NCBI GenBank assembly: GCA_007748055.1
Contig: CP036279.1
Location: 5,890,001-5,954,000 of the forward strand
Source of the DNA: Kolteria novifilia
GTDB lineage: Bacteria > Planctomycetota > Planctomycetia > Kolteriales > Kolteriaceae
Direction: 5' to 3'
DNA: 64,000 nt
Positions 45,343-53,125 of the stretch are shown here, one piece after another. Made by a program: the position numbers and the translations under genes. The notes under the pieces are model-generated. The model had not been told where the DNA came from, ran no database searches, and was given only the letters and a program-made list of their open reading frames with translations. Within the stretch, counting starts at the first letter, position 1, and every line of letters begins with the position of its first letter.

Positions 45343-46275
45343 CTATCCCGCTCGCAAAACGTCGTTGATCGTCCCACGGAGGACTTGGGCCGACTTTTGG
45401 ATCGCCATCATCTCCTTGGGCCACAGATCGAGCTGGATCTGGTCGATCGCTCCGGCTCGGCCAACCACCGTCGGCACCGAGAGACAGACGTCGCGGATGC
45501 CATACTTGCCGTGTTGTAGCGTCGAGACCGGCAGGACCGCCCGCCGATCAAGAGCGATCGACTCGACGACATCGCGAATGCTGACGCCGACCGCGAATCC
45601 CGCCCCGCCCTTGAGCTTGATGACCTCCGCCCCGGAGCCTTTCGTCTTGGTGAACATCTCGTTCTGAAAGCTCGCGTTGACGCCGGGCCAACGATCCATC
45701 GGCAGCGACGCGATCGTCGCGCTCGACCAGATCGGCACCATGCTGTCGCCATGCTCTCCGAGGATGAGCGCCGAGACCTGCGTCGGGGCGACGTTCAGCC
45801 GAGCCGCGAGCAGGCTGCGGAAGCGGGTGGTGTCGAGCACCGTGCCGAGCCCGATGACCCGCTGCCAGGGAAGGGACAGCTCCTTGGTCGCCAGGTAGGT
45901 CAGGACGTCGACCGGGTTGCTTACCACGACGACGGTGGCATCCGGTTTGTGCCCCGCCTTCTTCACGTCGCCGATGATCGTCTTAAAGAGCGCGACGTTG
46001 CGGTTGATCAAGTCGAGACGGCTCTCATCGGGCTTTCGGCGCGAGCCCGCGGTGATGATGATGAAGTCGCTGTCGGCGACGTCGGCATACGTCCCGGCGT
46101 AGAAGTGCTGGTCGTACGCGAGCGAGGCTCCATGCTGCAAATCGAGGGCTTGGCCGCGGGCGCCGTCGGCGTTCGCGTCCAGAAGCGCCACGTCACGGAT
46201 GATTCCCGTCGCCTGCAGGGCGAATGCGGTGCAGCTCCCGACCAGTCCGCCGCCGCCAATGATGCTTGCTTTCAT
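45343..46275 (-). CDS. LDH/MDH-family NAD-dependent dehydrogenase (BMC locus)
   Basis: 310 residues. NAD-binding IIGGGGLVGS and the Asp of LLDANAD (NAD rather than NADP). Catalytic His in LGEHGDSMVPIWS and the substrate Arg in DTTRFR. The substrate-specificity position is Arg80 (ITAGSRRKPDESR), the MDH-type residue; true LDHs have Gln there. In PVM BMCs an LDH-family enzyme is proposed to recycle NADH made by the aldehyde dehydrogenase; the actual substrate here is open. GGGA upstream of the ATG. No helix tag is visible, so encapsulation is uncertain. Confidence 0.85.
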   Translation of the reverse strand: MKASIIGGGGLVGSCTAFALQATGIIRDVALLDANADGARGQALDLQHGASLAYDQHFYAGTYADVADSDFIIITAGSRRKPDESRLDLINRNVALFKTIIGDVKKAGHKPDATVVVVSNPVDVLTYLATKELSLPWQRVIGLGTVLDTTRFRSLLAARLNVAPTQVSALILGEHGDSMVPIWSSATIASLPMDRWPGVNASFQNEMFTKTKGSGAEVIKLKGGAGFAVGVSIRDVVESIALDRRAVLPVSTLQHGKYGIRDVCLSVPTVVGRAGAIDQIQLDLWPKEMMAIQKSAQVLRGTINDVLRAG

Positions 46276-46585
46276 AGTTCCCGTCTTCCGTCAAACGTCG
46301 CTGTTGTGTCGATGCGTCCCGTTGTCCGAAGGGGCGCTTTCTGTCCCCCCTTGTCCAAGGGGGGATTAAGGGGGGTCTCTTCTCCCAGATCAGAGTGAAT
46401 CTTTGGGTGGCCCAGGTTGCTCGTCAACCTGGGCGTGCGAAGCACACAAGAGGCCTCTGAGGAAACTTCCGATCAGCCCAAGCTCGACCACGCCTCCAAA
46501 GGGCTCTTGTGGCTACGCCACCCCGATTGGCAAGCAATCGGGGCCACCCGGACACCACGCCCTCAAGCCAGCGCCACTTGCTCCA
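46276..46585. repeat. Repeat-filled gap: family-A palindrome and inverted pair of GGGTGGCCC elements
   Basis: 310 bases with no gene. It contains CCCCCCTTGTCCAAGGGGGG (46345-46364), a GGGTGGCCCAGGTTG hairpin element (46405-46450), and a second copy of the latter in the opposite orientation (46505-46549, ending ATCGGGGCCACCC). It separates the class II aldolase and dehydrogenase genes. Confidence 0.8.
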
Positions 46586-47524
46586 CTAGTAGCTCCCGTT
46601 GGCTCCGACCGCTCCGGCGGGGAGGTTGCCGAGAACCTTCATCACCTGCTCGGTGATCAGTTTCACCAGGGCCTCGGGATCGGATGGGACACTCGGGGCG
46701 GTCGTCGCGGGCGAGCCGAGATCGACCTCCGGCAGTTTCCGTTCGGCCCGCGGAGAGGTCCCCGAGCAGCTACACGCCTCGGGGGGCGGGAAGGCCTTGT
46801 TGTCCGGAGCGAACTCGGTGTACCCCTCGCGGAAGATGCTGTTGCCGCAAAGGTCGCAGTCGTCCATCTCGAGCCGAGGATCGTGGATGCCGAGCCGCTT
46901 CTTCAAGGCGAGCAACTCGCCAACTTGCCGCTCGCCGAGGTAGTTGATCGTGCCGAGCTGCCGGGCCAGGATCAGCATCCGGCAGTAGGCGTCGATGATC
47001 TCGGTGTTGAAGTAGGCGGTCATCAAGTCCTTGTGCCACGCGACCGTGCCGTGGTTGGCGAGGATCGCCGTGTTGGAGTCGTGGACGTAGGGGACGACCG
47101 TCTCGGCGAAGTCCTGGGTGCCGGGCGTTTCGTATTTGACCAAGGGCACCTCGCCGAGGAAGACCTCGACCTCCGGCAGGATGCACTTCGGCACCGGTTC
47201 ATGCACGATCGCGAACGCGGTCGCGTGCGGCGGGTGGCAGTGGACCACGCCGTTGACCTCGTCGCTAGTGCGGTAGATCGACAAGTGGAGTTTGATCTCG
47301 CTGGTCCGCTTCTTCTCCCCGGCGACTTGATTGCCCTGGCCGTCGACGATGCAGAGATCCTCCGGCTTCATGAAGCCCTTGGAGACGCCCGTCGGGGTGC
47401 AGAGGAAGCGATCCTCGTCGATGCGAACGCTGATGTTGCCATCGTTGGCCGCCGCGAAGCCCTTCTGGTAGAGCCGCCGACCAACCTCGATGATCTGCTG
47501 TCTCGCCTGCCATTCATTGATCAT
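46586..47524 (-). CDS. Class II (fuculose/rhamnulose-phosphate type) aldolase with C-terminal tag (BMC locus)
   Basis: 312 residues from the ATG at 47524 (AAGGAG upstream). Core: NDGNISVRIDEDRFLCTPTGVSKG, Glu76 in RTSEIKLH, Zn ligands His95/His97 in VVHCHPPHA and His158 in ILANHGTVAW. This is the AraD/FucA fold, cleaving L-fuculose- or L-rhamnulose-1-phosphate to DHAP and L-lactaldehyde; the PVM homologue PvmN is known to be promiscuous for these. Beyond the core is an unusual Cys patch: CDLC (223-226) and CSC (251-253). A linker (254-280) and the amphipathic helix DPEALVKLITEQVMKVLGNL (282-301) follow, fitting an encapsulation peptide. Confidence 0.9.
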   Translation of the reverse strand: MINEWQARQQIIEVGRRLYQKGFAAANDGNISVRIDEDRFLCTPTGVSKGFMKPEDLCIVDGQGNQVAGEKKRTSEIKLHLSIYRTSDEVNGVVHCHPPHATAFAIVHEPVPKCILPEVEVFLGEVPLVKYETPGTQDFAETVVPYVHDSNTAILANHGTVAWHKDLMTAYFNTEIIDAYCRMLILARQLGTINYLGERQVGELLALKKRLGIHDPRLEMDDCDLCGNSIFREGYTEFAPDNKAFPPPEACSCSGTSPRAERKLPEVDLGSPATTAPSVPSDPEALVKLITEQVMKVLGNLPAGAVGANGSY

Positions 47525-47547
47525 GATGTTACTCGTTCTCCTTCGAC

Positions 47548-47862
47548 TTATTGTTGTGCCAACAGCCGGTCGACTTCGTCGTCGTCGAGATCGATTCGCT
47601 CGATCAAGCACGCCGCGTAGGCATCGACCGGTTTGTAGTTCGGGTAGTACGGGAAGGCGGCCTCGCCCCCCTCGGAGACGGCGATCACGTCGCCGCGCTG
47701 ACTGCCAAGTTCGTCGATCACGACGAGCTGGTCGGCCTTGGGTTCTTCCTTCTCGGCGAGGGCGGCCAGATTCAGCGGCGTGGCCAACACCCATCGCTTC
47801 CCCTTGAGCGACGGATGGGTCTTCGAGAACGAGACCTTGCCAACGACTTCCATCAGCCTCAC
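47548..47862 (-). CDS. BMC-P (EutN/CcmL) pentameric shell protein 1
   Basis: 104 residues, Pfam EutN/CcmL type: MEVVGKVSFSKTHPSLKGKRWVL, VVIDELGSQRGDVIAVSEGGEA and a final strand with an acidic C-terminal helix DLDDDEVDRLLAQQ. Caps vertices of the icosahedral shell. GTG at 47862 overlaps the stop of the preceding shell gene; an internal ATG (47853) is the alternative start. Its C-terminal helix is longer than in its two paralogues. Confidence 0.92.
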   Translation of the reverse strand: MRLMEVVGKVSFSKTHPSLKGKRWVLATPLNLAALAEKEEPKADQLVVIDELGSQRGDVIAVSEGGEAAFPYYPNYKPVDAYAACLIERIDLDDDEVDRLLAQQ

Positions 47863-48134
47863 GAGCGGGCCTCCTCGCGGTCGTCTTCCAGACCGATCGT
47901 GGTGTAACGGACCGGCGTCTGTTTGGTCCCCATCATGTCGCGGGCCGCGCGGCCATCGTTGGTGATGATCGCGACGCCCCCCGCGCTGGCCCCGAGCCGA
48001 TCGACCACGACGACCGGATCGCCGTCAGGACCGCCGCGTTGGTTGAGGATCTGCATCACCAAGAGCCGTGCCCCTTCCATCGAGGGGTGCTTGCTCGGGG
48101 CAATCGCTTTTCCAATCACGCGGGCTCGAAACAT
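47859..48134 (-). CDS. BMC-P (EutN/CcmL) pentameric shell protein 2
   Basis: 91 residues with the family fold: MFRARVIGKAIAPSKHPSMEGARLLVMQ, then VVVVDRLGASAGGVAIITNDGRAAR and VRYTTIGLED. Ends overlapping the next BMC-P gene (translational coupling). One of three BMC-P genes of the locus, consistent with PVM-type shells, which use three pentamer proteins. Confidence 0.92.
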   Translation of the reverse strand: MFRARVIGKAIAPSKHPSMEGARLLVMQILNQRGGPDGDPVVVVDRLGASAGGVAIITNDGRAARDMMGTKQTPVRYTTIGLEDDREEARS

Positions 48135-48168
48135 CGTTTCCTCAAATCAACCGCGGGTTGACCCGCCT

Positions 48169-48240
48169 GGGTGGCCCAGATTGCTCGTCAAGCTGGGCAT
48201 GCAAGAGACCCTCAGCTTTCCGCGTCAGGCAATGGCCTGA
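48169..48240. repeat. GGGTGGCCC element and TCAGGCAATGGCCTGA palindrome
   Basis: A GGGTGGCCCAGATTG-type hairpin (48169-48198) followed by TCAGGCAATGGCCTGA (48225-48240). These lie in the 168-base gap between the aldehyde dehydrogenase and BMC-P 2 genes. Confidence 0.75.
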
Positions 48241-48302
48241 CCTACGGTCGAATCGTCCTCCGGGCCTTCCCCAAGTGGTGGATCGAGACCCACGCTACCT
48301 GG

Positions 48303-49739
48303 TCAAATCAACCGAAGACTGTTGACGATCGCCGCTCGGCGACGCCGAGTGAACGTCAGCGGTGTCGTGACTCCTTCGCCGGTCGGCGTCGCGATACTAA
48401 ACGAGACCACCCCCTCGCCACCGACCCCGATGCCCGCCGGGCTGGGACCGTTGGCGACGAAGACCGTCGCCTCCATCATCCGCGACATCTTGGTAATCGT
48501 CGCCAAGTCGCGCGAGTGGATGATCGCGGTGTGGCGGTAGCCGTGTTCGTACTTCTTCGCCAGGGCCATCGCGGTATCGACGCACGGCACGCGGACGAAG
48601 GGAACAAAGGGCATCATTTGTTCGTGATCGACAAAGGGGCTGTGCTCGCCGGTCTCGCCGAAGAGAAGCTGTGTCCCGGCGGGGACGTTCACGCCGATCG
48701 CTTGAGCGAGGACCGCCGCGTCCTTGCCCACGAAGTCGGGATGAACGACCACCTTGCCGTCGTCGTTGGTCTTGAAGGCGGCCGCTTCGAGCTGGTGGAT
48801 CTGGGCGTCGGAGAGCCGGTAGCCGCCCGCACCGGTCATCGCGGCGAGCAGGGTCTCGAAGATCTCGTGAACCGCGAAAACCTCCTTTTCGCCGATACAG
48901 AGCAGGTTGTTGTCGTAGGAGGCGCCGGCGACGATCGACTGGGCGGCTTGTTCGATGTCGGCCGTCTGATCGACCACGACGGGCGGATTGCCGGGCCCCG
49001 CGACGATCGCCCGCTTGGGACTGCGAAGGGCGGCTCGCGCCACCGCCGGTCCGCCGGTCACGACGAGCAAGCGGACATCGCGGTGATCGAAGATCTGCTG
49101 GGCCGACTCAATGGTGGGCGGGTCGACGATCGTCACCAAGTTGTCGATGCCGATCTCCGCCCGGATCGCCTCGTTGAAGACCTTCACTCCCTCCTTGGCG
49201 ATGTTGGCTCCGCGGGGATGGGCGTTGAAGACGACGGTGTTGCCGGCGGCGAGCATGCTGATCGCGTTGCTGGCCAGCGTCGGCAGCGAGTGGGTCGCGG
49301 GAGTGATCGCTCCGATGACGCCGAAGGGAGCGTGCTCGTTGAGCGTCAGCCCACTGTCACCAGTGAGGGCGTGCGTCTGGAGGTACTCGACGCCCGGCGT
49401 TCGTTCGCCGGCGATGACCAGCTTCTCGATCTTGTGATCGAGTCGCCCGATCCGCGTCTCCTCCATCTCCATCCGGCCGAGCCGTTCGCACCCGCTGATG
49501 CAGATCTCGCGGATGTGCTTGATCGCCCGGCGGCGTTCGTCGATCGTGGCGTGCGAGAAGACCTCGAACGCTTCGCGAGCGGCTCCCACCGCGTCGTCGA
49601 CCGTCGGGAAGATGCCGGCCCCGGAGCGACGAAAGCTCGCCGGAGCGTTCGGCGCCGCGCCGTTGGCGTTGCCGACCGCGAGTTGGGCGACCACCTGCTC
49701 GACCACGCCGCGAATCAGTTCTTCGTTGACCGTGACCAT
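48303..49739 (-). CDS. CoA-acylating aldehyde dehydrogenase (PduP/EutE-like, BMC locus)
   Basis: 478 residues. Catalytic Cys281 in AGASYDNNLLCIGEKEVF; NAD/CoA elements around APFGVIGAITPATHSLPT and VTGGPAVARAALRS; GEHSPFVDHEQMMPFVPFVRV at the C-terminal half. It should oxidise lactaldehyde (or propionaldehyde) to the acyl-CoA with NAD+ reduction inside the compartment. The N-terminal helix NEELIRGVVEQVVAQLA and the short Ala/Asn/Pro linker after it are the encapsulation-peptide arrangement known for PduP. Confidence 0.94.
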   Translation of the reverse strand: MVTVNEELIRGVVEQVVAQLAVGNANGAAPNAPASFRRSGAGIFPTVDDAVGAAREAFEVFSHATIDERRRAIKHIREICISGCERLGRMEMEETRIGRLDHKIEKLVIAGERTPGVEYLQTHALTGDSGLTLNEHAPFGVIGAITPATHSLPTLASNAISMLAAGNTVVFNAHPRGANIAKEGVKVFNEAIRAEIGIDNLVTIVDPPTIESAQQIFDHRDVRLLVVTGGPAVARAALRSPKRAIVAGPGNPPVVVDQTADIEQAAQSIVAGASYDNNLLCIGEKEVFAVHEIFETLLAAMTGAGGYRLSDAQIHQLEAAAFKTNDDGKVVVHPDFVGKDAAVLAQAIGVNVPAGTQLLFGETGEHSPFVDHEQMMPFVPFVRVPCVDTAMALAKKYEHGYRHTAIIHSRDLATITKMSRMMEATVFVANGPSPAGIGVGGEGVVSFSIATPTGEGVTTPLTFTRRRRAAIVNSLRLI

Positions 49740-49868
49740 GACCCTCGTTCTCTTTCGTGTTTCTCGGTTCGCCCCGGAGAATGCCGCGCCGCCGTTGGCG
49801 GCACGACGACTCGTGATGTTGTCTTTCAGCTCCTCACCCGCTGACGAGCAGCCGGTGGCACCCGATGG

Positions 49869-50186
49869 TCAAGCGGACGTCGAGGAACTGTAGATCTCCT
49901 TGCCGTGCGCGGAGACCTCGTTGACCAGCCCAATGATCGCGGCGTCGATCGGCAATTTGGCCGTCTCGTCGGTCATGCGAGCACTCGATCCTTGGACGAT
50001 CATGACGATCTGTCCTTCGCCGGCGCCCACCAAGTCGACCGCGATAAAGGTCCGCCCCAGCGGCTTGAGCGTCGCTTGCAAAGTGGCGTCGATGCGGAGC
50101 GGATCGACGGTCAGCAGCTTCTGCCCGACCATGCTCTCGACCTTGTGGGTCGACACCACGCTTCCGGTGACACGTGCCAGAAACAT
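49869..50186 (-). CDS. BMC-P (EutN/CcmL) pentameric shell protein 3
   Basis: 105 residues: MFLARVTGSVVSTHKVESMVGQKLLTV, a conserved RTFIAVDLVGAGEGQIVMIVQGSSAR and AAIIGLVNEVSAHGK. Most divergent of the three BMC-P of this locus. It starts three bases after ackA ends and precedes the aldehyde dehydrogenase gene, with a 129-base gap between them. Confidence 0.92.
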   Translation of the reverse strand: MFLARVTGSVVSTHKVESMVGQKLLTVDPLRIDATLQATLKPLGRTFIAVDLVGAGEGQIVMIVQGSSARMTDETAKLPIDAAIIGLVNEVSAHGKEIYSSSTSA

Positions 50187-50189
50187 TCC

Positions 50190-51380
50190 CTAGTCCTTCG
50201 CGGTCAGTCGCTCGTACGACTGCCGGGCGACGATGATCTCTTCATTCGTCGGCACGACCCACACCTCGGTCGCCGACAACTCGGGAGAGAGGCGTCCCTC
50301 TCCCTTGAATGACTCGTTCGTGGAGGCGTCGAGCACGATGCCGAAGCCGTCAAGCCCGCGGCACACCCGCTCGCGAATCACGCTCGAGTTCTCGCCGATC
50401 CCGCCGGTGAAGACGAGGGCGTCGAGACCGCCTAGTCGTACCAGGTAGGAGCCGAGGTAATCCCGAATCGACTCAACGAACACGTCGATCGCGAGCGTGG
50501 CCCGCTCGTTGCCGCCCGCGGCCGCCTCCTCGATCTCCCGCAGGTCGTTGCCGACGCCGCTGATCCCGAGCAGGCCGCTCTGGTTGGCCAACACGTCGAG
50601 GACCTCCTCGAGCGACTTGTCCGTCCCCTCGAGAATCGCTGGCAACGCGAAGACATCCAAGTCGCCAACGCGGTTGTTGTTGGGGAGCCCCGATTGCGGG
50701 CTCATGCCCATCGATGCCCCAACGCTCTTGCCATTCTCGATGGCACAGATCGAACTGCTGCCACCCAGATGACATGAGATGACCCGTTTCGCCTTCCCGC
50801 CGGTCAGTTCGGCGATCCGTCCGGCGATGTAGCGGTGGCTGGCGCCGTGAAAGCCCCATCGCTCCACGCCCAGGTCGGTCATCCACTCGTAGGGAATCGC
50901 GTAGGTCCGGTTGGCTCGCGGCACCGTTTGGTGAAAACCGGTCTCGAACGCCGCCACGAGCGGCAGCTCGGGGTAAGCCGACTTCAGTTGCCGCATCGCC
51001 TTGACGTAGGGCGGGTTGTGAGCCGGCGCCACCTTGGCGAAGGCCTCCATCGCCTCGAGCACCTTCTCGTCGACGAGCTGCACGCCCGAGACACCCTTCG
51101 CGTGCACCGACTTGAAGCCGATTGCCGCGATCTCGCCCGCTTCCTTGAGACAACCCGTCTCGGGGTCGGTCAATTGCCCGAAGCAGGCCGAGAGAGCCTC
51201 CCCATGATCGGGGACCGGAGCGACCTTCTCGGTCGTCTCCCCATCCCGGATGACGTACGAGCGTGAGTTCTCGGCCCCGATCCGCTCGACGCCACCACGG
51301 GCCAGGAGCGTCTCTTCCGGCATCGCGTAGAGGCGATACTTGAAGCTTGTCGAACCGATATTGGAGACCAGGATCTTCAT
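50190..51380 (-). CDS. ackA: Acetate/propionate-type kinase (BMC locus)
   Basis: 396 residues, ASKHA fold. N-terminal NIGSTSFKYRLYAM, catalytic region VAAFETGFHQTVP, GFHGASHRYIAGRIAEL, CHLGGSSSICAIENGKSVGASMGMSPQSGLP and VFTGGIGENSSVIRERVC. It converts acyl-phosphate to carboxylate with ATP formation; here the acyl phosphate made by PduL is expected to be lactyl-phosphate. The usual Asn-Ala-Gly-Ser-Ser phosphate motif appears as NIGSTSFK. No tag helix; in BMC systems the kinase is commonly cytosolic. Confidence 0.93.
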   Translation of the reverse strand: MKILVSNIGSTSFKYRLYAMPEETLLARGGVERIGAENSRSYVIRDGETTEKVAPVPDHGEALSACFGQLTDPETGCLKEAGEIAAIGFKSVHAKGVSGVQLVDEKVLEAMEAFAKVAPAHNPPYVKAMRQLKSAYPELPLVAAFETGFHQTVPRANRTYAIPYEWMTDLGVERWGFHGASHRYIAGRIAELTGGKAKRVISCHLGGSSSICAIENGKSVGASMGMSPQSGLPNNNRVGDLDVFALPAILEGTDKSLEEVLDVLANQSGLLGISGVGNDLREIEEAAAGGNERATLAIDVFVESIRDYLGSYLVRLGGLDALVFTGGIGENSSVIRERVCRGLDGFGIVLDASTNESFKGEGRLSPELSATEVWVVPTNEEIIVARQSYERLTAKD

Positions 51381-51417
51381 CGTCTCGTCTCTTATCCCAC
51401 GTTCTTCGTCTCATGTG

Positions 51418-51479
51418 TCAGGCAATGGCCTGACCTACGCCTCTGCTGACGGGTGCCACTGGCTGCTTGCCAGCCAGTG
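51418..51479. repeat. TCAGGCAATGGCCTGA and CACTGGCTG palindromes
   Basis: TCAGGCAATGGCCTGA (51418-51433) and CACTGGCTGCTTGCCAGCCA (from 51457) sit side by side in the 128-base gap between a BMC-H gene and ackA. The same families occur at 44821, 48225 and at 22731, 24453. Confidence 0.8.
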
Positions 51480-51508
51480 CCGTCGTCCACCAGGCAGCGG
51501 TCCCGAGC

Positions 51509-51787
51509 TTATTTCACGAACAGCCCGATGATCGCCGGCTCGGGCCGAGGGATGATGTGGGCACTGACCAGCTCGCCCGACTGGCTCGCCGTCTGGGCAC
51601 CCGCGTCGACCGCGGCACGAACCGAACCGACATCGCCCTTGATCAGCGTGGTGACGAAGCCGCCACCGATGCTGACTTGCTCGAGGACCTCGATGTCGGC
51701 CGCTTTGCACATGGCGTCGGTCGCCACCAAGTGACAGACCAAGCCCTTTGTTTCGATCAAACCAATCGCCTCTCCGGCTCCCGCCAT
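51509..51787 (-). CDS. BMC-H hexameric shell protein 1
   Basis: 92 residues, a single BMC domain (Pfam 00936): AIGLIETKGLVCHLVATDAMCKAADIEV, pore loop in VSIGGGFVTTLIKGDVGSVRAAVDAGA, and the C-terminal HIIPRPEPAI. It forms the shell facets. Two Cys in the N-terminal half (C25 and C32 region) are not typical of canonical pores. Follows the other BMC-H gene by 53 bases. Confidence 0.94.
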   Translation of the reverse strand: MAGAGEAIGLIETKGLVCHLVATDAMCKAADIEVLEQVSIGGGFVTTLIKGDVGSVRAAVDAGAQTASQSGELVSAHIIPRPEPAIIGLFVK

Positions 51788-51840
51788 CGTTCTTCTCCGT
51801 CGCTAGATTCGCTTGTTTCGTAACCAATCCGTCTTGTTCG

Positions 51841-52164
51841 TTAGCCCGTCACGCTGCTGGTCGTGCTCGCCGGGGAAAGCCCGGGCAGGACCTTGGCCAG
51901 GTCCTCGTGCGGACGCGGAATGACCTGCACGCTGACGACTTCACCGACCTTGCTGGCCGCCGCGGCACCGGCATCGGTCGCCGCCTTGACCGCCGCGACA
52001 TCGCCGACGACGAACAGCTCGACGAGGGCCGAACCGACCTTCTGCCAGCCGAGAAGCTCGACATTGGCGGCCTTGAGCATCGCGTCGCCCGCTTCGATCA
52101 GCGAGACGAGCCCCTTGGTTTCGATCATGCCGAGGGCCTGGATTGGCCGACTTTGCTTTGCCAT
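51841..52164 (-). CDS. BMC-H hexameric shell protein 2
   Basis: 107 residues with one BMC domain: [31 protein letters not shown], pore segment [30 protein letters not shown], then [11 protein letters not shown] and a short Ser/Thr-rich tail ([15 protein letters not shown]) not present in its paralogue. The pore motif VGSA differs from IGGG of the neighbour, so the two hexamers probably have different selectivity (inference). Confidence 0.94.
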   Translation of the reverse strand: MAKQSRPIQALGMIETKGLVSLIEAGDAMLKAANVELLGWQKVGSALVELFVVGDVAAVKAATDAGAAAASKVGEVVSVQVIPRPHEDLAKVLPGLSPASTTSSVTG

Positions 52165-52326
52165 CTAAGATTGCTCCCTTTCGCTCTACTTCATGGACCC
52201 ATTCGCGGGCCCCACCATCGGAACCCCGTGACTCTTCGCGCCAACCACCTAGCAGCCTGCTTGGTCAGTTCGCTTCATGAAAACTCGTTCCCCACTCGTG
52301 CGGGAGCGTGCCGAATCAGAGGCGTG

Positions 52327-52403
52327 CCCCGCATGCCCACGGCGAGCGTGCCCCGCATGCCCACGGCGAGCGTACCCCGCATGCCCACGGCGAGCGTGGG
52401 CAT
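52327..52403. repeat. Three 24-bp units built from an ATGCCCACG hairpin
   Basis: CCCCGCATGCCCACGGCGAG followed by CGTG/A, repeated at 52327, 52351 and 52375; the last one closes as a hairpin ATGCCCACGGCGAGCGTGGG ending CAT. They lie in the 283-base gap between PduL and the BMC-H pair. Confidence 0.85.
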
Positions 52404-52447
52404 CGCACCCAAGCGATCCTTGGACGACGAATGAACCAATCTGGACA

Positions 52448-53125
52448 CTAGGGCTTGACCAATTCCACCAGACTCGCGTTGGTCAGGTTGCAGGCGTTCC
52501 CCTCGTCGGTGTCGAGGTGGACCTCCAACCGAAACTTCGGACCGTGCCGGACGAGCAAGCCTTCGAGTGTCGTCGGGCAATCACTGTGAATCCGCAGATT
52601 CACCCGATCCCCATCCTTGATTCCGTAGTACTCGCAGTCGGCGTCCCCGACATGGACGTGTCGCTCGGCGCGGATCACCCCCGCCTTGAGTTCGAGGATC
52701 CCCGCCGGCCCCTGTAGGTAGCAGCCCGGCGTGTCGTGATGATCGCCGCTCTTGCGAACCGGCAAGTCGATCCCCAGCGAGATCCCGTCGGTGAACGACA
52801 GCTCGAGCTGGGTGAACTTGCGACACGGTCCGAGAATCCGCACCGGACCGAGGATCCGCTGCCGCGGCCCGATCACGGTCACCGTCTGCTCGGCGGCGAA
52901 CTCGCCCTCCTGGTACAGCTCCTTGTGAACCGTCAGTTTCGAGCCCGGGCCGTAGAGGACCTCGAGGTCTTCCTGGGTCACGTGGCAGTGCCGCGCGGAG
53001 ATGTTGACCACCAGCCGGGGCCGGTTGCCCTCCCCCACGCTGGGAGCCACTCGGTCGTAGACCATTTTCCGGACCAGCCGTTCGACCAGTTCCCGATCAA
53101 TGGCGGGAGTCGCCGCCAAACTCAT
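52448..53125 (-). CDS. pduL: PduL-type phosphotransacylase (BMC locus)
   Basis: The ATG at 53125 overlaps the deoR stop by four bases (ATGA). Two tandem Zn-binding domains: RLVVNISARHCHVTQEDLEVLYG (His-Cys-His), GPVRILGPCRKFTQLELSFTDG, then GVIRAERHVHVGDADCEYYGIKDGD, and EVHLDTDEGNACN. PduL converts acyl-CoA to acyl-phosphate and frees CoA inside the compartment. The N-terminal helix DRELVERLVRKMVYDRV before the first domain is amphipathic and is a likely encapsulation peptide, as known for PduL. 225 residues, normal length. Confidence 0.93.
   Translation of the reverse strand: MSLAATPAIDRELVERLVRKMVYDRVAPSVGEGNRPRLVVNISARHCHVTQEDLEVLYGPGSKLTVHKELYQEGEFAAEQTVTVIGPRQRILGPVRILGPCRKFTQLELSFTDGISLGIDLPVRKSGDHHDTPGCYLQGPAGILELKAGVIRAERHVHVGDADCEYYGIKDGDRVNLRIHSDCPTTLEGLLVRHGPKFRLEVHLDTDEGNACNLTNASLVELVKP

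Noticed and set aside
48171-49844. Plus-strand frame of 557 codons opposite the aldehyde dehydrogenase
   Set aside because: Complement of an unmistakable CoA-acylating dehydrogenase gene; no motif on this strand.
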